DNA of 64,000 nucleotides from Eriocheir sinensis (GCF_024679095.1 NC_066563.1:1956428-2020427); one strand, 5' to 3'. Counted from the stretch's first letter, positions 1 through 11,692 are shown. Numbers and translations: made by a program. Notes: generated by a model not told the origin, from the sequence alone.

Positions 1-2057
1 ACAATCCTAACCATGCTAAGACGTAACAAATGATAATTAAGTTATAGCAGAAGCTCTAGACGTGAATTTATTCCATTTTTTGTTTGAGCTACAACAAATC
101 GCCGTGAGCTGACACCCCCACCCCCTGCAAGACGCCTTACCTTCGTCTGCCTCCATCACCTTCCCACAAGAGTCTCTGGCGTGTGTTTCCTCACTCATCT
201 CTCCACGCTCGTCGCCCCTCACCACGCACAAAACGCCCGCTCTATACTGATTGTTCTCCGTCCGTCGCCTCCCCGCGCTATCAGTCACCTCCCTTATCAT
301 CTGGCGTGTGGATTTTACCCTACGTAATATTTGTTTGCTGGGAGCCACACTCGCCACACATCAGTTAATTAGGAGATATCAAGCTGCATCAACTGACACA
401 ACCAAATTACGTGTGTCAATTGAATTTTATAACTATAGACTTCCTGCTGTCCAACATTTTCGTATTCATGGTACCCACTTTTCACACCGGGAAGCCATCA
501 TAAAATTGCCATAACACACGCTGCAGTGCAACCAAAGAGATACTCTGCCAGGCAATGTGTAGGGCGGCTCACCCTCACGTTACTGTCACTGTACTGTCAT
601 TACTTCTCTCCGCACAAGATATCAGATAAATCAAAACCATATAGTGCTTGAAGAGAAAATGCCTGGATAAATAACTGCACATTATAGCTTCATTATAGTC
701 GTTGCTGTCATTAATGTTGATGTCAGCGTTACTTCCGACCTGTTTATGTCGTTACTGTTGTCATTTTTGTTTCATGGGAATTACCGTCGCGATTTGTCTT
801 TTTCCACGTCACAAGAACGCTTTTGCAACGCAGTAACACAATTAACACGTTGTTTCGTTATGTCACAGTCAACACCTCAATCTTGATAACCCCAACCGAT
901 AAAACTAATAAAGATAAAGTTACTCATTACAGGTTCGGTCTCGTGGCCATGGCTATCATGATACTGCCGTTATCACAAAACTACCACCGATTCTTAGGTG
1001 ATTAAGCACACCTTGTAATCACTGTTTAATTAAGTTGTGCGTAGCGGAGTGTTGCTACATGAAAAACTAATTATAACTACAAAGCTGCTTCCAGACGAGT
1101 GATCAGTATTAGTAAGGATGTTATGGGTCTTTTGTGTGAGCAAATCATGCAAATTATGGATTTCTTTTTAGGTGGCCCTACATTAATCCCTATATGAAAA
1201 TTACAACAATATTACTTTTGCAGCAGCGTAAAGATTGCGATGTTTTGCATTGTGGAAGAGAGGCGCTCTTAAAGTCACTATTTCTTTTTCATAGCCAGTA
1301 TCAGCCATCAGGGAAAGAGGGCTTGTTGACTTTTAAGATCATCATCATCATCCATTTATATCATTCTGCTGCATAACATTTCCCCGGCCTCTCCGAAACG
1401 TAGCGAAATGTTTGGATTGGTATTTCCTTAAAACACATGATTCGAGGTGACAGAAGTGAAGAACAAGATAAAGAACATTCCTTGAGCCGCTTGACAAAAC
1501 ATAATATAGGTATGGCTCTGGGCATTTCGAAGGCTTGTGGACACTAATACCAGACCTGGGACCGTTGGGCTCAATATTTCGCAGTCTGGGAACCAAGGCT
1601 TGATAACCATATTACACTAACACGCCGGTGCTTTTATGGTTATACAGGAGGTCCATCTGCCTCAAACAGACACACAAGGAGATGTATGGCCCTTTATTTT
1701 CGGCGTATAAGCCTTTAAATAATTATTCCTGTTGTTGTTGTTAATTTCTGAACCTACTGATGCGGTTAATAATGCTTAGAATAAAGAGGTTAGTGCGAGT
1801 GAAAACCATATGTGTTATAACGATCCAAATATGTAGTAATAGCCATTATACATAACCATATAATCTCTTTTGTGTGTGCCTTTGATAAACATCACTGTGA
1901 GACTTGCGATAACAGCGTAACGCAGTAACACCCGTGACATTTTAAGCCATACCTCGTTATCTTATTTATCAGTTCCGTTACTGTGCATGATGTTTTAATC
2001 GTCTGGGATGTAGGAAGCAAAATTTGTACTAAATTCATAAATAAGTAGATAATAAGA
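1..2057. other. AT-rich sequence, no gene seen
   Basis: Only short open frames without recognisable protein motifs occur here on either strand. There is no long microsatellite and no familiar repeat. I see nothing to annotate beyond ordinary AT-rich intergenic DNA. Confidence 0.6.
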
Positions 2058-2420
2058 TTGACACATACACGAATAGTTTGGATCTCGACATTAGCAGACG
2101 AACCCTGCAGGCCGCGCATCAGGAGACACACAAACACCATGAAACTGAAGGACAAGAACAGACACCGGCAAGAAGAAATGAAATGTGACGTGTGGAGTGG
2201 AAAAAGAAGACCTGCGGCACTTCCTGCTCTGGTGCCCAGCCTATACGCGGGAAAGAAAGAAGAGTGTGAGGCTGCAACAACCGTACATAGAAGAAGACAT
2301 CATTGGGGAATATTTAATTGAAGATAACCGTATTGTAGAAACAGAAGGAACAGTACAGAAATTTTGGATGAGAGAAAAAAAGAATGAAGGAAAAAGAGGA
2401 AAACAGACCCATACAGTAGA
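2058..2420 (+). pseudogene. Non-LTR retrotransposon C-terminal relic
   Basis: The frame from 2185 encodes EDLRHFLLWCPAYTRERKK, which matches the usual cysteine-containing C-terminal tail of LINE ORF2 proteins (pattern: Cys..Cys, Glu, HFLLxCPxY, Arg). The upstream half of the motif, EEMKCDV, is in another frame (2058 onward), so a small indel near 2190 separates the first cysteine pair from the HFLL part. Charged sequence continues to about 2410. No reverse transcriptase core is attached, so this is a short 3' fragment. It ends shortly before the Pam18 promoter. The family match is from pattern memory; the exact clade is unknown. Confidence 0.6.
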
Positions 2421-2429
2421 GATACATCA

Positions 2430-2757
2430 GGGAGTGCCGTTACAAAGGCGAAACTCCCGGTCTGTAACTGAATTTCTGAAGGCAGTGTTCAAGGCACCGA
2501 GGCGGCCGTCAGCTGGTGTGTGGCTGTGTGGCGGAGAGGAGAGGCACTGTAACGCTGCAACGCCATTGGAAAGCAAAGTGTGTCAATAAGCAGGAGAGAG
2601 GATCAAGAGGAGGACGACCTTCGAAGCAATACAGGTCAAAAGAAGAAGAAGAAGAGGGCTGCCGTGTGTTTACGATTGCGTCACCAGCCTTTTCTGCCCT
2701 GCCCCAGACACCCTCAAGCTGGAGGAACAGCGGGAGGCGGCGGTGCACGGCCCAAGC
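2430..2757 (+). promoter_or_regulatory. Putative promoter and 5' UTR of the Pam18 gene
   Basis: This stretch is richer in G+C than its surroundings and lies immediately before the putative ATG-only exon. It contains an inverted CCAAT element (CCATTGG near 2561) and no clear TATA box, as expected for a housekeeping mitochondrial gene. The transcription start cannot be placed from sequence alone. An interrupted GAAGAA-rich patch lies at about 2640-2655. Confidence 0.45.
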
Positions 2758-2760
2758 ATG
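2758..2760 (+). CDS. DNAJC19: Pam18 exon 1: start codon only
   Basis: The sequence CCAAGCATG is followed directly by the strong donor GTAAGG. Exon 2 opens in frame with [10 protein letters not shown], matching the animal family start M-A-S. A first coding exon holding just the ATG therefore completes the protein at the expected length. This is inference from splice-site quality, phase and the GC-rich context; no transcript is visible. Confidence 0.7.
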
Positions 2761-5700
2761 GTAAGGGGGCGGCAGACAGTCGTGTGAGGTAAATGGGCTC
2801 TGAAAAGTGAACACGAGCATCCACTGAGGCACCGCCGGAGGACTTGGGCTGCTCCATTGTTGGATAATTTTTAAGAGTGTGTTGATACTTACATAATGGA
2901 TTCTCTTTTGATCCCTGAATGCAGGGCAGTAACAAATGACTTCCGGAAAATAGAAGGGTTGAGGGGGTTGAAGACCCCCATTACGGGTGTCGTGGGCCCA
3001 CCGTCAAGGGGGGCAAGGGGGCAAAGCCCCCTCCGTTAAGTAGGTTTAGTTAGGTTGGGCTAGTTTAAATTTATTCTGCATGCGGAGGTTAAGCTAACCG
3101 CTCAGCCACTGCCTCCCCATTTTTATTTTATTCCTCTGAATGCAATGCAGTAGCTAACATCTTCCAGAAAACTAAAATTTGAAAATATTGATGTATAAAA
3201 TTTATGAGTGCAGTCTAACACATCATAATTTGGCAATAGGGGGGGGTCAGGTCCGGATAGGTTATATATATATTTAGGTTAAGTTATTTATTTTTACTAG
3301 GTTTGTTAAGGTTAACAATAAATATATGTGATACACTTCACAATTTGCTGTTATTGTCAGTGGGGGTGGAGGAGGCTACACTAATCCCCATATTCCCTTA
3401 CAGAGCAACCCGGGAAATATATTAAAGTTGTGTGCATAGTTATTTACTGAGCAACTCTGTGAACTTAAAAAACAGTAACCCTTCACCACAAAACCCTGCC
3501 TTAACCTAATGGACCCTATCACTGTGTAATGGGGATGGCAAGACTGTACACTCGTTAAATAGCCAGCCTGTATCCAGAATTTCACAGTTCTATTTTTCAT
3601 TGATTTTAACATGCTAGTTATCATTCTGATAACCATTTCTGTCTGAAATTACTCCTCTCTGAGATGTGAACATTCAGTATGCAGCGATAGGTTACTATTT
3701 TAGTGGTTATATGATACTAAGATGCATTAGTTGCTCTCTGTCATCTCAGAATATTTGACTCATTAATACTTACGAGACTAAAATGCAAGCCCCTTAACTC
3801 TAATACAAAGATGCAATTGATAAGAAAGTAACCCTAAATATGTAGTGGCTTGTTTTCTTGCCACTGCCACTACTTGCACTCAGCTCTACCAATGAAACTC
3901 AACCTAATAACCTCATGTGGGGGTGCTTTATGAACCACCCTCTTCCTGTGTGGGGGCTTTGTCCCTCTTGACCTCCCACAGACTTCACTGGGCAAGGCAA
4001 TACAAAACAAAACAAATTCAACCTAATACCCTCCTACGAGAGGGCTTCGTCTCCCTCAACACCTCCACTCAGTTAGTGCAGTATTGATGTAGTTAGTAGT
4101 TCGGTCATTAGCTACAGAGTTTTCTTGGAGGTGTTCTTCAGTTTCATCTCAGTATGAAATTTTTCTTTCCTGCAGGCAAGTAGTGTGATACTCGCTGGCT
4201 TGGGACTGGCGACATTCGGTTTTGGTGCTCGGTTTGTTATGCGCACGATTCCAACACTTGGCAAGAAAATGGCAGACACTGTATACAACGCGCCCAAGCT
4301 GGACAGTAAGGTGAGCTGATTTTTTTATGCTCTGGATGGGAAGTCAAACCACCAAGCAGGATTTGTGTAGGATTTATGTTTTATATACCTACATTGATAC
4401 AATTTTTATAATCATCCCAGTTCAGGCTCTAGGTCCACCGAGGAGCAGTGCTTTTGCCGTTTTTCTGCAGCTCAGTGGGAAGTTCTAAAGATGAACTTAT
4501 CTGTTTTTTTTTATGGAATGATTACTTCTGTGTGTGTGTGTGCCAAGGTTATTGCAAAGGTGATTGTCTCTGGGATGGAGGAACATGTGTTGAGTAAATA
4601 AAAAAAGCAAAGTTAGGAATGAGGTGTTGCAGGAAAAGACTGACATGCAGAAAAGATTCCAAGTTTTTAACCGTAAGTTAGGACTGGCATGATAGTATCA
4701 CCTTACTTTTCAGAGAGATTGGTAGGTTGCTATTCATGGTATTACTATGTTTACCAAAAGTGCCCTATCACAGCCCTATTCTCTCTTATTTTTTCATGGC
4801 CCAGGTTAGCACCAATTGTTTATCCTAAATATGTGTATTCTTCTCGTACTCTCAAGAGTTTAGTTTCCAATCATTAGTAGCTATATGTTGTCCTGCCAAC
4901 TGATAATGAAACATTACCTTTATTTTCTTCATATTCAACTTCAGACCTACTTACAGATTCTGTGGAGTTTCTGAATCTCTCTTTGTAAGTTTTCTCAAAA
5001 TCACTTAGTGAACACATCATCTGCAAATCTAAAGTTAATGTATTTACCCTCATCTTAATTATCCATGTTAATCAGGGTGCAAATAATTTTGGAGGAATTT
5101 TGTCACCTTGCTTAACCTCTTTTAATGGGAATTAGTCACGCTTTTCATGTGGAGTTTCTTAGGCTGGTGTTACAAGACACGTTTGCTTCTCACATCAGCT
5201 ATTTCTAAAGGTCCAAAAGGGGGTCAGTCGGGTTCTAATGAGTGTTTCTTCAGGTTCACGGTACAGAGGAAGGGTCAAACTACCACCAGGGTCATAAAGC
5301 TACCCCTGGAAATACCCACAACTCCTACGAAAGCCTTGTCAAATATGTGTTCTTGGGCGGCAAAATGTCTTATAATACGACCCTTAGTCTCTCTCAAAAT
5401 ATGTAGGTCACAGGTAGAAGACTATTTGACCAATTCTTTCGGTCTTTCGTTGCCTTTTTTTGTGAATTGATGAAAAATTTTAATTTTCCATGATTTGGGA
5501 ACTGATTTGCAAATAAATTGTATATATTTATGCTTTTTTTTTTCATTTTTAAAATTGGTTGAATCTTTGTTAAGGCCTATTGTTAGACAATCTTTTGTTT
5601 TATTCTCATTCTTTCAGAGGCTCTTTTTACTTCAGCAACAGTTACAATGGGAATCTCCAAGTTCAGAGAATCATTCTCTTCACCACCATCCTCCTGCCCA

Positions 5701-8700
5701 CCCCGATCCCTTTGCTGTTTCGTGTCTAATTGAATTACCTAATTAGCTGATTCTTCACCTTGCAGACATGTTTTTACTTTCAAGGAACCTTGCTAATGTA
5801 TGTGTATTAAAAATGTTGTATGATTAATGTATGAATGTAATGTGCATATTAATCAATCTATGGCATCATACATTAGGGTGCAAATATCCGTCTTTTGCTG
5901 CAGTGAAGCACATAATTCTTTCATTACCTTTATAAGTAATTTTTTTTACAAATAATTTACAGTAATAAGAATGAGAAATGTGTAATATAACTGGGTGAAA
6001 ATATTATGTACTGTAACACATCAGCAGCAAGTCGTTAAGGGAGGTTACCGTCCTCATTGCGACTGGACGCGTTCTGGTCTTTGCCTGTCGGTCACCGGTC
6101 GGTGTATGGTGGGCGTCTTGGCCTGACTCCAGGTGTGAGGTCAAGGTGTGAATCTTACCATGGTCGCCGTCCAGCCACCCACTGGACGGACACTAAACGA
6201 CCACCGGTAGCCATTCGGTCGCACGACTACTTTGCCACCTATGTTGTCGGGGAGCGGTGGGTGTGAATCGCAGAATTTTGAGGTCGCAGGTGGTCGTAAA
6301 GTCAGTGTGACTGTAGCTTTAGCTACCCCTCCAGCATTGCCATGCCATGTCAATTGATGCAGCTCTGGTCTCTGATACCATGAACTTGCAGTTCTCTACT
6401 TTCTGGTTCTGGCAAAATTAAAGAGAGAACTGTTTGTGTTTCTGGTACCAATGGGGATCAACACATAACTCACGGTCAGCTCTCTCAGTGCCATTAGTAG
6501 CATTAAAGTTGCTCCAGACATTGAATTTGTCTTATAATATGAATCTCCATTTCTTGCAGGTTTGGGCAAACAGTAAATATTACAAAGGTGGATTTGACCC
6601 CAAGATGACGAAACGTGAAGCATCATTAATACTCAACGTGTCTCCCAATGCCAATCAACAGAAAGTTCGGGTAAGACAGAGCTGAGTTTCTGTATATTTT
6701 TTCTTGTCATCATCAAACTTTTATCTGTGCCAAATACTATTATGAATATCACAACAAAATAAAGGGAGAGTTACAATAGAAAAGTTTAAATCCTCTCCTT
6801 TGTTGAATATCACATTATTGTCTATGTGTCTTGATGTCTTGTTGGCCAGTGATGTTGGAAGTGTTAAGTGTTGTGGTGATATGAAGTGCTACACAATCAT
6901 GTTACTCTAGCCATAGTTTGCATTTGCTGTAGGGTTATATAAAGCTTTGCAGTAGCAGGAGGAATGCCTGAATGTTACAAAATGCTCTAGAGTTATGGCA
7001 GAGAGTTATAGGATGCTAATCAATGAGAGGAGGGGGCCACCAAGCTTGTTTTACAATTATATACAGCTTACTGGAGTGATTGACCTATTACACAAAGCAG
7101 CTCAATATCAATCAGCTTATTTTTTATGACCAGTAAAATTTGTGAGAAAGCACAGAGCATGTAAAAGTAGCTTCCACCATAAAGAAAAGGTGTATTGTTG
7201 TACCAAAGTTGTTAACATTGAAATAGTCAGACTCGGCCATGAAGTCAGTATGGGTGTGTCCTGTGCCTCTCCGCAGTGCTGCCATGTCATCCTCAATCCA
7301 TCACTCTCTCGTATGTCAGCTATTTACTATTTGAAATGTATATTTAATATCCTGTATACATTAAATAAGTCTTTATAGTGCTATGAATATGATGCTTTTT
7401 AGAATAATGGCAAAGAATTGTATAAATTCCATAACATGACATTTTTTATTTCCTGCATTGTCAGCAGTCAAGACACCATGTCACTTCCTCACCTCCTTGC
7501 TCAATAACAGCTAATCCAATGGCTGCCCTTACCCTGAAGACTAGGGCCCGCTTTCACAGTCATTTTGTTTGTTTTGATCGTTACCAATGGTGACGATCGC
7601 CAATTTAGTATTTCAACTTAAAACTGGCCGATGGGGTAGTGGCAGCTGCGGGGTTAGCCTAGCCCCGCACCTTGCCACACACTCTCAACACCTCTCGCTT
7701 CCTCTGCAGCCGCCACTACCCCATAGGCCAGTTTCACATGGAAAACTGTAGCGTCGATCGGCGCCATTGGTAACGATCAAAACAAACAAAACGACTGTGG
7801 AAGCGGCCCTAGGTTTGGCAGGGTTGTGGCCCCAAGCAGGCCCCACCCAAACTGGCGTCATATTTGTGTCATACTATATTTAGGGTTATGTGGTATGTCT
7901 TGAACAAGTGAACAGAGTTAGCTGACACATTCGAGGACGAATTTATTGTTCTTGAGTTTGTGTATGTGCAACCACCTTCTTGTACAGTTTCTTGTGGATT
8001 TATCATGTTTACATGTTGCTCATTATATTTGTTGTGATGGCAGTCGTGCCACTGTCACCATACACTGTGCTATCAAATTGAATTTTTTTTTTTACATATC
8101 AGAACAGTGCACTGTAAACTTACCTCATTTTCTGACGTCTTGATAACCTTTCAGCATATTTCCTCCTCAACCTGTTCTGATTTTAGTGATGAGAACTAGC
8201 AGTAGCTAGTCTTATTGTGATAACCACTGACAGTCATTCTTTACCTTCCATCCCAAGTCACAGACCAGACAAAGTGAAGAACAGTCTAGTGGAACCTTGC
8301 ATTCCTCAGCTATGTTTACTGTTTATTGTGTCTGTGATAGTAAAGCAACCAGGACATGAGGAAATAATTTGTTTGTGGTTATGAATATATTGTTACAGAT
8401 ATTTTATATCATTTTAAGACAAAAATATAATAGTCTGCAATCATTTAAAAAAATGTAGTGAGGTTCAATTTGTTTTTATTGATATGAATATCTCTGAAAC
8501 ATGGAAGGCTAAAAATCCATGTCTCTATGTTGTAATAAGTGACTGAAGGGATGTGGCTCCTATAAAAGTTGAAGAGTTTAAGGTTAGGGAATTGGCCTCC
8601 CTCAGTTTGTATTTCTGTTTAGAATATTCATCAAAATGGTCACATGAATTTTTTGCCTCTCCACCTCACCTTTTCAGGAAATGGGCAACTGATGTTAATG

Positions 8701-8893
8701 ATGATTATCACAATTCACTTTAATGACGGAGAGGGTTGGGAGTACGTACATATTTTCAATCCATATTTCTCTCATGCTTCTGAATTTCCAGGCTGCTTAT
8801 AAGAGGATGATGCTGACAAACCACCCTGACCGAGGCGGCTCCCCGTACATCAGTTCTAAGCTCAGCGAAGCCAAGGACATCCTGGACAAGTAG
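2758..8893 (+). CDS. DNAJC19: Pam18/Tim14 mitochondrial import J-protein (DNAJC19 family), 4 exons
   Basis: This is a spliced gene with coding exons 2758-2760, 4176-4310, 6560-6670 and 8792-8893, giving 116 residues, the same length as the human protein as I recall it. Family role: a J-domain protein of the inner-membrane TIM23 import motor that stimulates the ATPase of mitochondrial Hsp70. Visible features: a hydrophobic, Gly-rich membrane segment at about residues 4-22 ([17 protein letters not shown]), a linker, the family signature [20 protein letters not shown] at residues 56-75, and a short J-domain with the catalytic HPD at 94-96 followed by RGGSPYI. All three introns are phase 0 with GT-AG borders. 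Coding is intact and nothing suggests a pseudogene. Exon 1 is the least certain part. The paralogue type MCJ/DNAJC15 is less likely because the protein is short and lacks a long N-terminal arm. Confidence 0.93.
2945..3118 (-). repeat. Possible tRNA-derived SINE relic in Pam18 intron 1
   Basis: On the minus strand the sequence starting at 3118 reads GGGGAGGCAGTGGCTGAGCG, then GTTAGC. This resembles the 5' part and A box of tRNA-Leu or tRNA-Ser (TGGCTGAGCGG). The downstream part is not tRNA-like: it runs through AACCTAACTAAACC into a GC-rich hairpin (GGGGGCTTTGCCCCC near 3020-3035). No B box was found, so it cannot be a tRNA gene. A SINE head is the best reading. Confidence 0.4.
4176..4310 (+). 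CDS. DNAJC19: Pam18 exon 2 (residues 2-46)
   Basis: The acceptor TTTCTTTCCTGCAG ends at 4175 and the donor AAG|GTGAGC begins at 4311. The exon encodes the intermembrane-space tip, the single membrane segment and the start of the matrix linker, ending KLDSK. It has 45 whole codons. Confidence 0.93.
5163..5392 (+). mobile_element. 230-bp MITE, family A, copy 1 (with 5-bp target duplication)
   Basis: Imperfect terminal inverted repeats: the left end reads GCTGGTGTTACAAGACA and the reverse complement of the right end reads GGTCGTATTATAAGACA. The element is flanked exactly by CTTAG at 5158-5162 and 5393-5397. The body contains a motif shared by all copies, CAAACTACCACCAGGGTCA. Related copies lie at 22.2, 22.4, 38.3, 54.3 and 54.7 kb. 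No coding capacity. It sits in intron 2 of Pam18. Confidence 0.75.
6014..6346. other. GC-rich insert in Pam18 intron 2, unrecognised
   Basis: This block is clearly richer in G+C and CpG than the AT-rich intron around it and has many GGTCG/CGACC words, such as GTCGGTCACCGGTCGG. It encodes no recognisable protein. It may be a diverged non-autonomous transposon or other repeat. No convincing terminal repeats were found. Confidence 0.4.
6560..6670 (+). CDS. DNAJC19: Pam18 exon 3 (residues 47-83)
   Basis: The acceptor CATTTCTTGCAG ends at 6559 and the donor CGG|GTAAGA begins at 6671. It encodes [20 protein letters not shown] and the first J-domain helix, ending NQQKVR. It has 37 whole codons. Confidence 0.95.
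7544..7809. mobile_element. 266-bp near-palindromic MITE with TA target site
   Basis: Inverted repeats of roughly 110 bp make up most of the element. The left arm begins GGGCCCGCTTTCACAGTC and the right arm, reversed, begins GGGCCGCTTCCACAGTC. Both then continue TTTTGTTTGTTTTGATCG, TTACCAATGG, and later ACTGGCC-ATGGGGTAGTGGC. Each end is bounded by TA (7542-7543 and 7810-7811), so a TA duplication typical of Tc1/mariner-like elements is likely; CTAG is the alternative. No coding capacity. Lies in intron 3 of Pam18. Confidence 0.8.
8792..8893 (+). CDS. DNAJC19: Pam18 exon 4 (residues 84-116, stop)
   Basis: The acceptor CTGAATTTCCAG ends at 8791. The exon encodes [20 protein letters not shown], then the last helix ending DILDK and TAG at 8891-8893. 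The HPD motif needed to activate Hsp70 is intact. Confidence 0.95.
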   Translation, partial: AAYKRMMLTNHPDRGGSPYISSKLSEAKDILDK

Positions 8894-9130
8894 CGCGCCA
8901 ACACCTGTTAGTGCATTGGCTTTGTAATTGGTGTAAATTCAAACTTCTCATACTCTGTAGTCTGAGGAAATGTGTCACGTATTGGCTCAAGATGCCTTTG
9001 GTTTGTAAATAAGTCCTGTAAATTTACTTCACCTGTATGTATGTATCTACTAAATGATTTATTGGTGTAGATGTTGTTTTAGACTAGTTTTGGTCTCAGA
9101 CATTTCAAATCTTCTCTGCAATTTGTAGAT

Positions 9131-9136
9131 AATAAA
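9131..9136 (+). terminator. Polyadenylation signal of the Pam18 gene
   Basis: AATAAA lies 238 bases past the stop codon and is followed by T-rich sequence. It is the first canonical hexamer after the coding end, giving a short 3' UTR of about 260 bases. Cleavage position is not visible. Confidence 0.6.
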
Positions 9137-9159
9137 ATCATTATATTTTTAGGAAAACT

Positions 9160-10741
9160 TTGTTCTTTTATTAACTTACACAGTAAATATGTGGCAAGTT
9201 TTACCCATATTGCCTTTCTGAAGAGTTCATGTTAAATTGCCCAAGTTTTCTTTCTGAACTGTTCATTTGTTTTTGCCTTTGCATATTTTAAAATACATGC
9301 TTTTATGTTTATTAATTAATAATCATTTAAAATCTTTTATATTATTAAATAAAGTTTAAAAATAATGAAAGTGTGAGAAGACATGAACAAAGAGGATACC
9401 AGAGCTGACTTAACGTAGATTGTAAGTGAAAACAATTTGCTCTTATTTTATAACTGGCTGCCTCTCCTTTGATAGATTGTTGGGCATCACATGACATGAG
9501 TGATAATGTGATCAATGATAACTATTTACATTTATGTACAACAGCCGTTTTTATTTTCATTCCAAGTTAACTAGTTTTAGTTATCAGGTAACTTCACCCT
9601 AAGTTATTTGAATGAAATCATCCCCTTGCACCCCTTTTAAAGAAAACAGGAACGATAGAGAACAGAGAGGAACGATATTGCATTTCCGCCTCCTTAAGTT
9701 ATCGCGCTGAGGGACCGGATGGCACAGTGCTGCATCATTCATATATGGAGTTTGTAAAGTCCCCCATTCATAGTTTCAGGAGTTTAAAGAGTTCCCTCTC
9801 AGTCGCCATTCAGTATTTACCTAGGTAATAATGTATTTAAATGTATTTGTATTTATAACAACTTTAATACAATATCTATGCATCTAAATAGGTACGTGTA
9901 AGTTTTTTGGAATACATTACTGAGCATATCAGCTATTGGTACATAGATAATTGTATTCAAAGATGTAGAGTATCCAAAACACGAATAGTACAACAGGAGA
10001 CGGCTTTTAAAGTTTGCATATAGTTTTCAATAGATGCGAAGTATAAAATTTAACCAAAATACACACAATAAATGAATGTGAAGGGAAGTGTCTTCATCAA
10101 AACATCAGCCATTCCGTCTCGTCCTCAGTTATTTTTTAACTAAAAATAATTATCGAGAGGAATGATAACTACGCTTTGCACCCTCGTCTGCGTAGCCCTG
10201 GAACGATGCCCGCGAGTTTGTAGGGTAGTTTCATGGTTATTCTGCACTGGCTGCCATGAATGAAAATTTATTATTGCGAGAAGGCTGCAGGCCCCAATAA
10301 AAAACACCAGGCCCCACAAAAAAAAACGCACACCAGGCCCCACAAAAAAACACACCATCCTATCAGTGGGCATAGTAACGCACGGAGCCCCAGCAGGCAA
10401 AGGCACGTAAATGCTTGAATAAACAGTCATGGAAGGCATTTAGCATCTTTCTGCGTGGCGATCAATAGAGAAGAGAGAGGTGCCAGTTACCATTAGTCAA
10501 GCAATATATGTATAAAACCCATGTATACCAGTATTTCATTAACAAACTGAAGGATATACGGAGTTACGCTATATGGGGGCGTAGTCTCCGTACATTAGAC
10601 TGGCCGAGGAGAATTATCGTACGGTTGAGTCTTCGATGTCAATGTTGCAATACCGTACTCATGGCGTGTCAGAAACATTGCATGAAACTAAACCTACGAA
10701 TTACTTTGAGCAGAGGCACCCAAGTATGTAGGGCTTTGTAG
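9160..10741. other. Intergenic AT-rich sequence
   Basis: No gene or well-defined repeat is seen. The one local oddity is a short imperfect triplication of a CCAGGCCCCACAAAAAA-like unit at about 10290-10355. Confidence 0.55.
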
Positions 10742-10982
10742 CTTAATTATACTTTGTTTGAGCTACGTTGAGTGACATCTTGGCGGGAAAGACAAAAACG
10801 GAGCTGTCTGCGCGAAGGGTGTGCGCAGTGGAGCTCGGGTAAGCGAAGTCTGACATTTGCAGTCGTGGTCGATCTCTTGTGACGGTGGGGTGTGTCGGTC
10901 CTCTTTCAGCCTAGCGTGGTAGTGGTGGCGGGAGGGTGTGTGTGATATCCCCGTTATGGCAGCTCTCCCTGGCGCCCTACAG
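10742..10982 (+). promoter_or_regulatory. Candidate promoter with a tiny first coding exon
   Basis: A G+C-richer block ends in CCCGTTATGGCAGCTCTCCC, which would encode MAALPGALQ (10956-10982), followed by a plausible donor, CAG|GTATTG. The pattern resembles a TATA-less promoter plus a short first exon of a plus-strand gene. No partner exon could be identified, so this remains a hint only. Confidence 0.2.
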
Positions 10983-11647
10983 GTATTGTCCATCCCCTTG
11001 GAGTCGTCTAAACGTTAAGAGAGAGAGAGGGGGGTTAATCTTTCTCGTAGACTGTATTTCACATTTCCTTCACAGCAGTCATTTCCCTGTTTATTATAAC
11101 TGACCTGATAGGGAAGGCAAAAAATATCCTTTCTATTTTTCATTGTTACTCCACTCACTTCCTCCTTCCTCGTCTTTTGTGTTAGCATACGCGGCCCAAA
11201 AATCTCTTCCTTACGAACCTCTTTGAGAAGTGAGCCACAAAGTATCGTTCCAGCAAGAGATTGTCCAGTGGATGCTGTACACGACTGGCTTGAAATAGAT
11301 TAGTCATTAGTGTATTATAAGCACGAAGAAGCTTAATGTTATAAATAATAGTGTTTGAATATTACATTACGGCTCGGGTAAACCAAGTGACGTGAAGCGG
11401 ACCGTGAGAATCATCAATAAGGTTGCCGTCTGCCTGAGTTGAGCCTTGGATTTCCACCCTTAATACCTGTGCTAGTATATCTCGTGAACCACCAAGCTGT
11501 TGTTGCCTCTACGTGCTTGTTGAGTCGTGATAAACAACGAGTGCTGCTCAGAGTTTCTTTTTATATTTATTTAGCTCGCAGCAGGAAGTTCATCCATAAT
11601 CCATTACCCTTGACACTGACTCATTGAATAGCTCCATTGTTTTGTTC

Positions 11648-11649
<2 letters not shown>

Positions 11650-11692
<43 letters not shown>

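Noticed and set aside
3082..3118. A tRNA gene on the minus strand
   Set aside because: Only the 5' part and A box are present; no anticodon arm, B box or acceptor closure follows.
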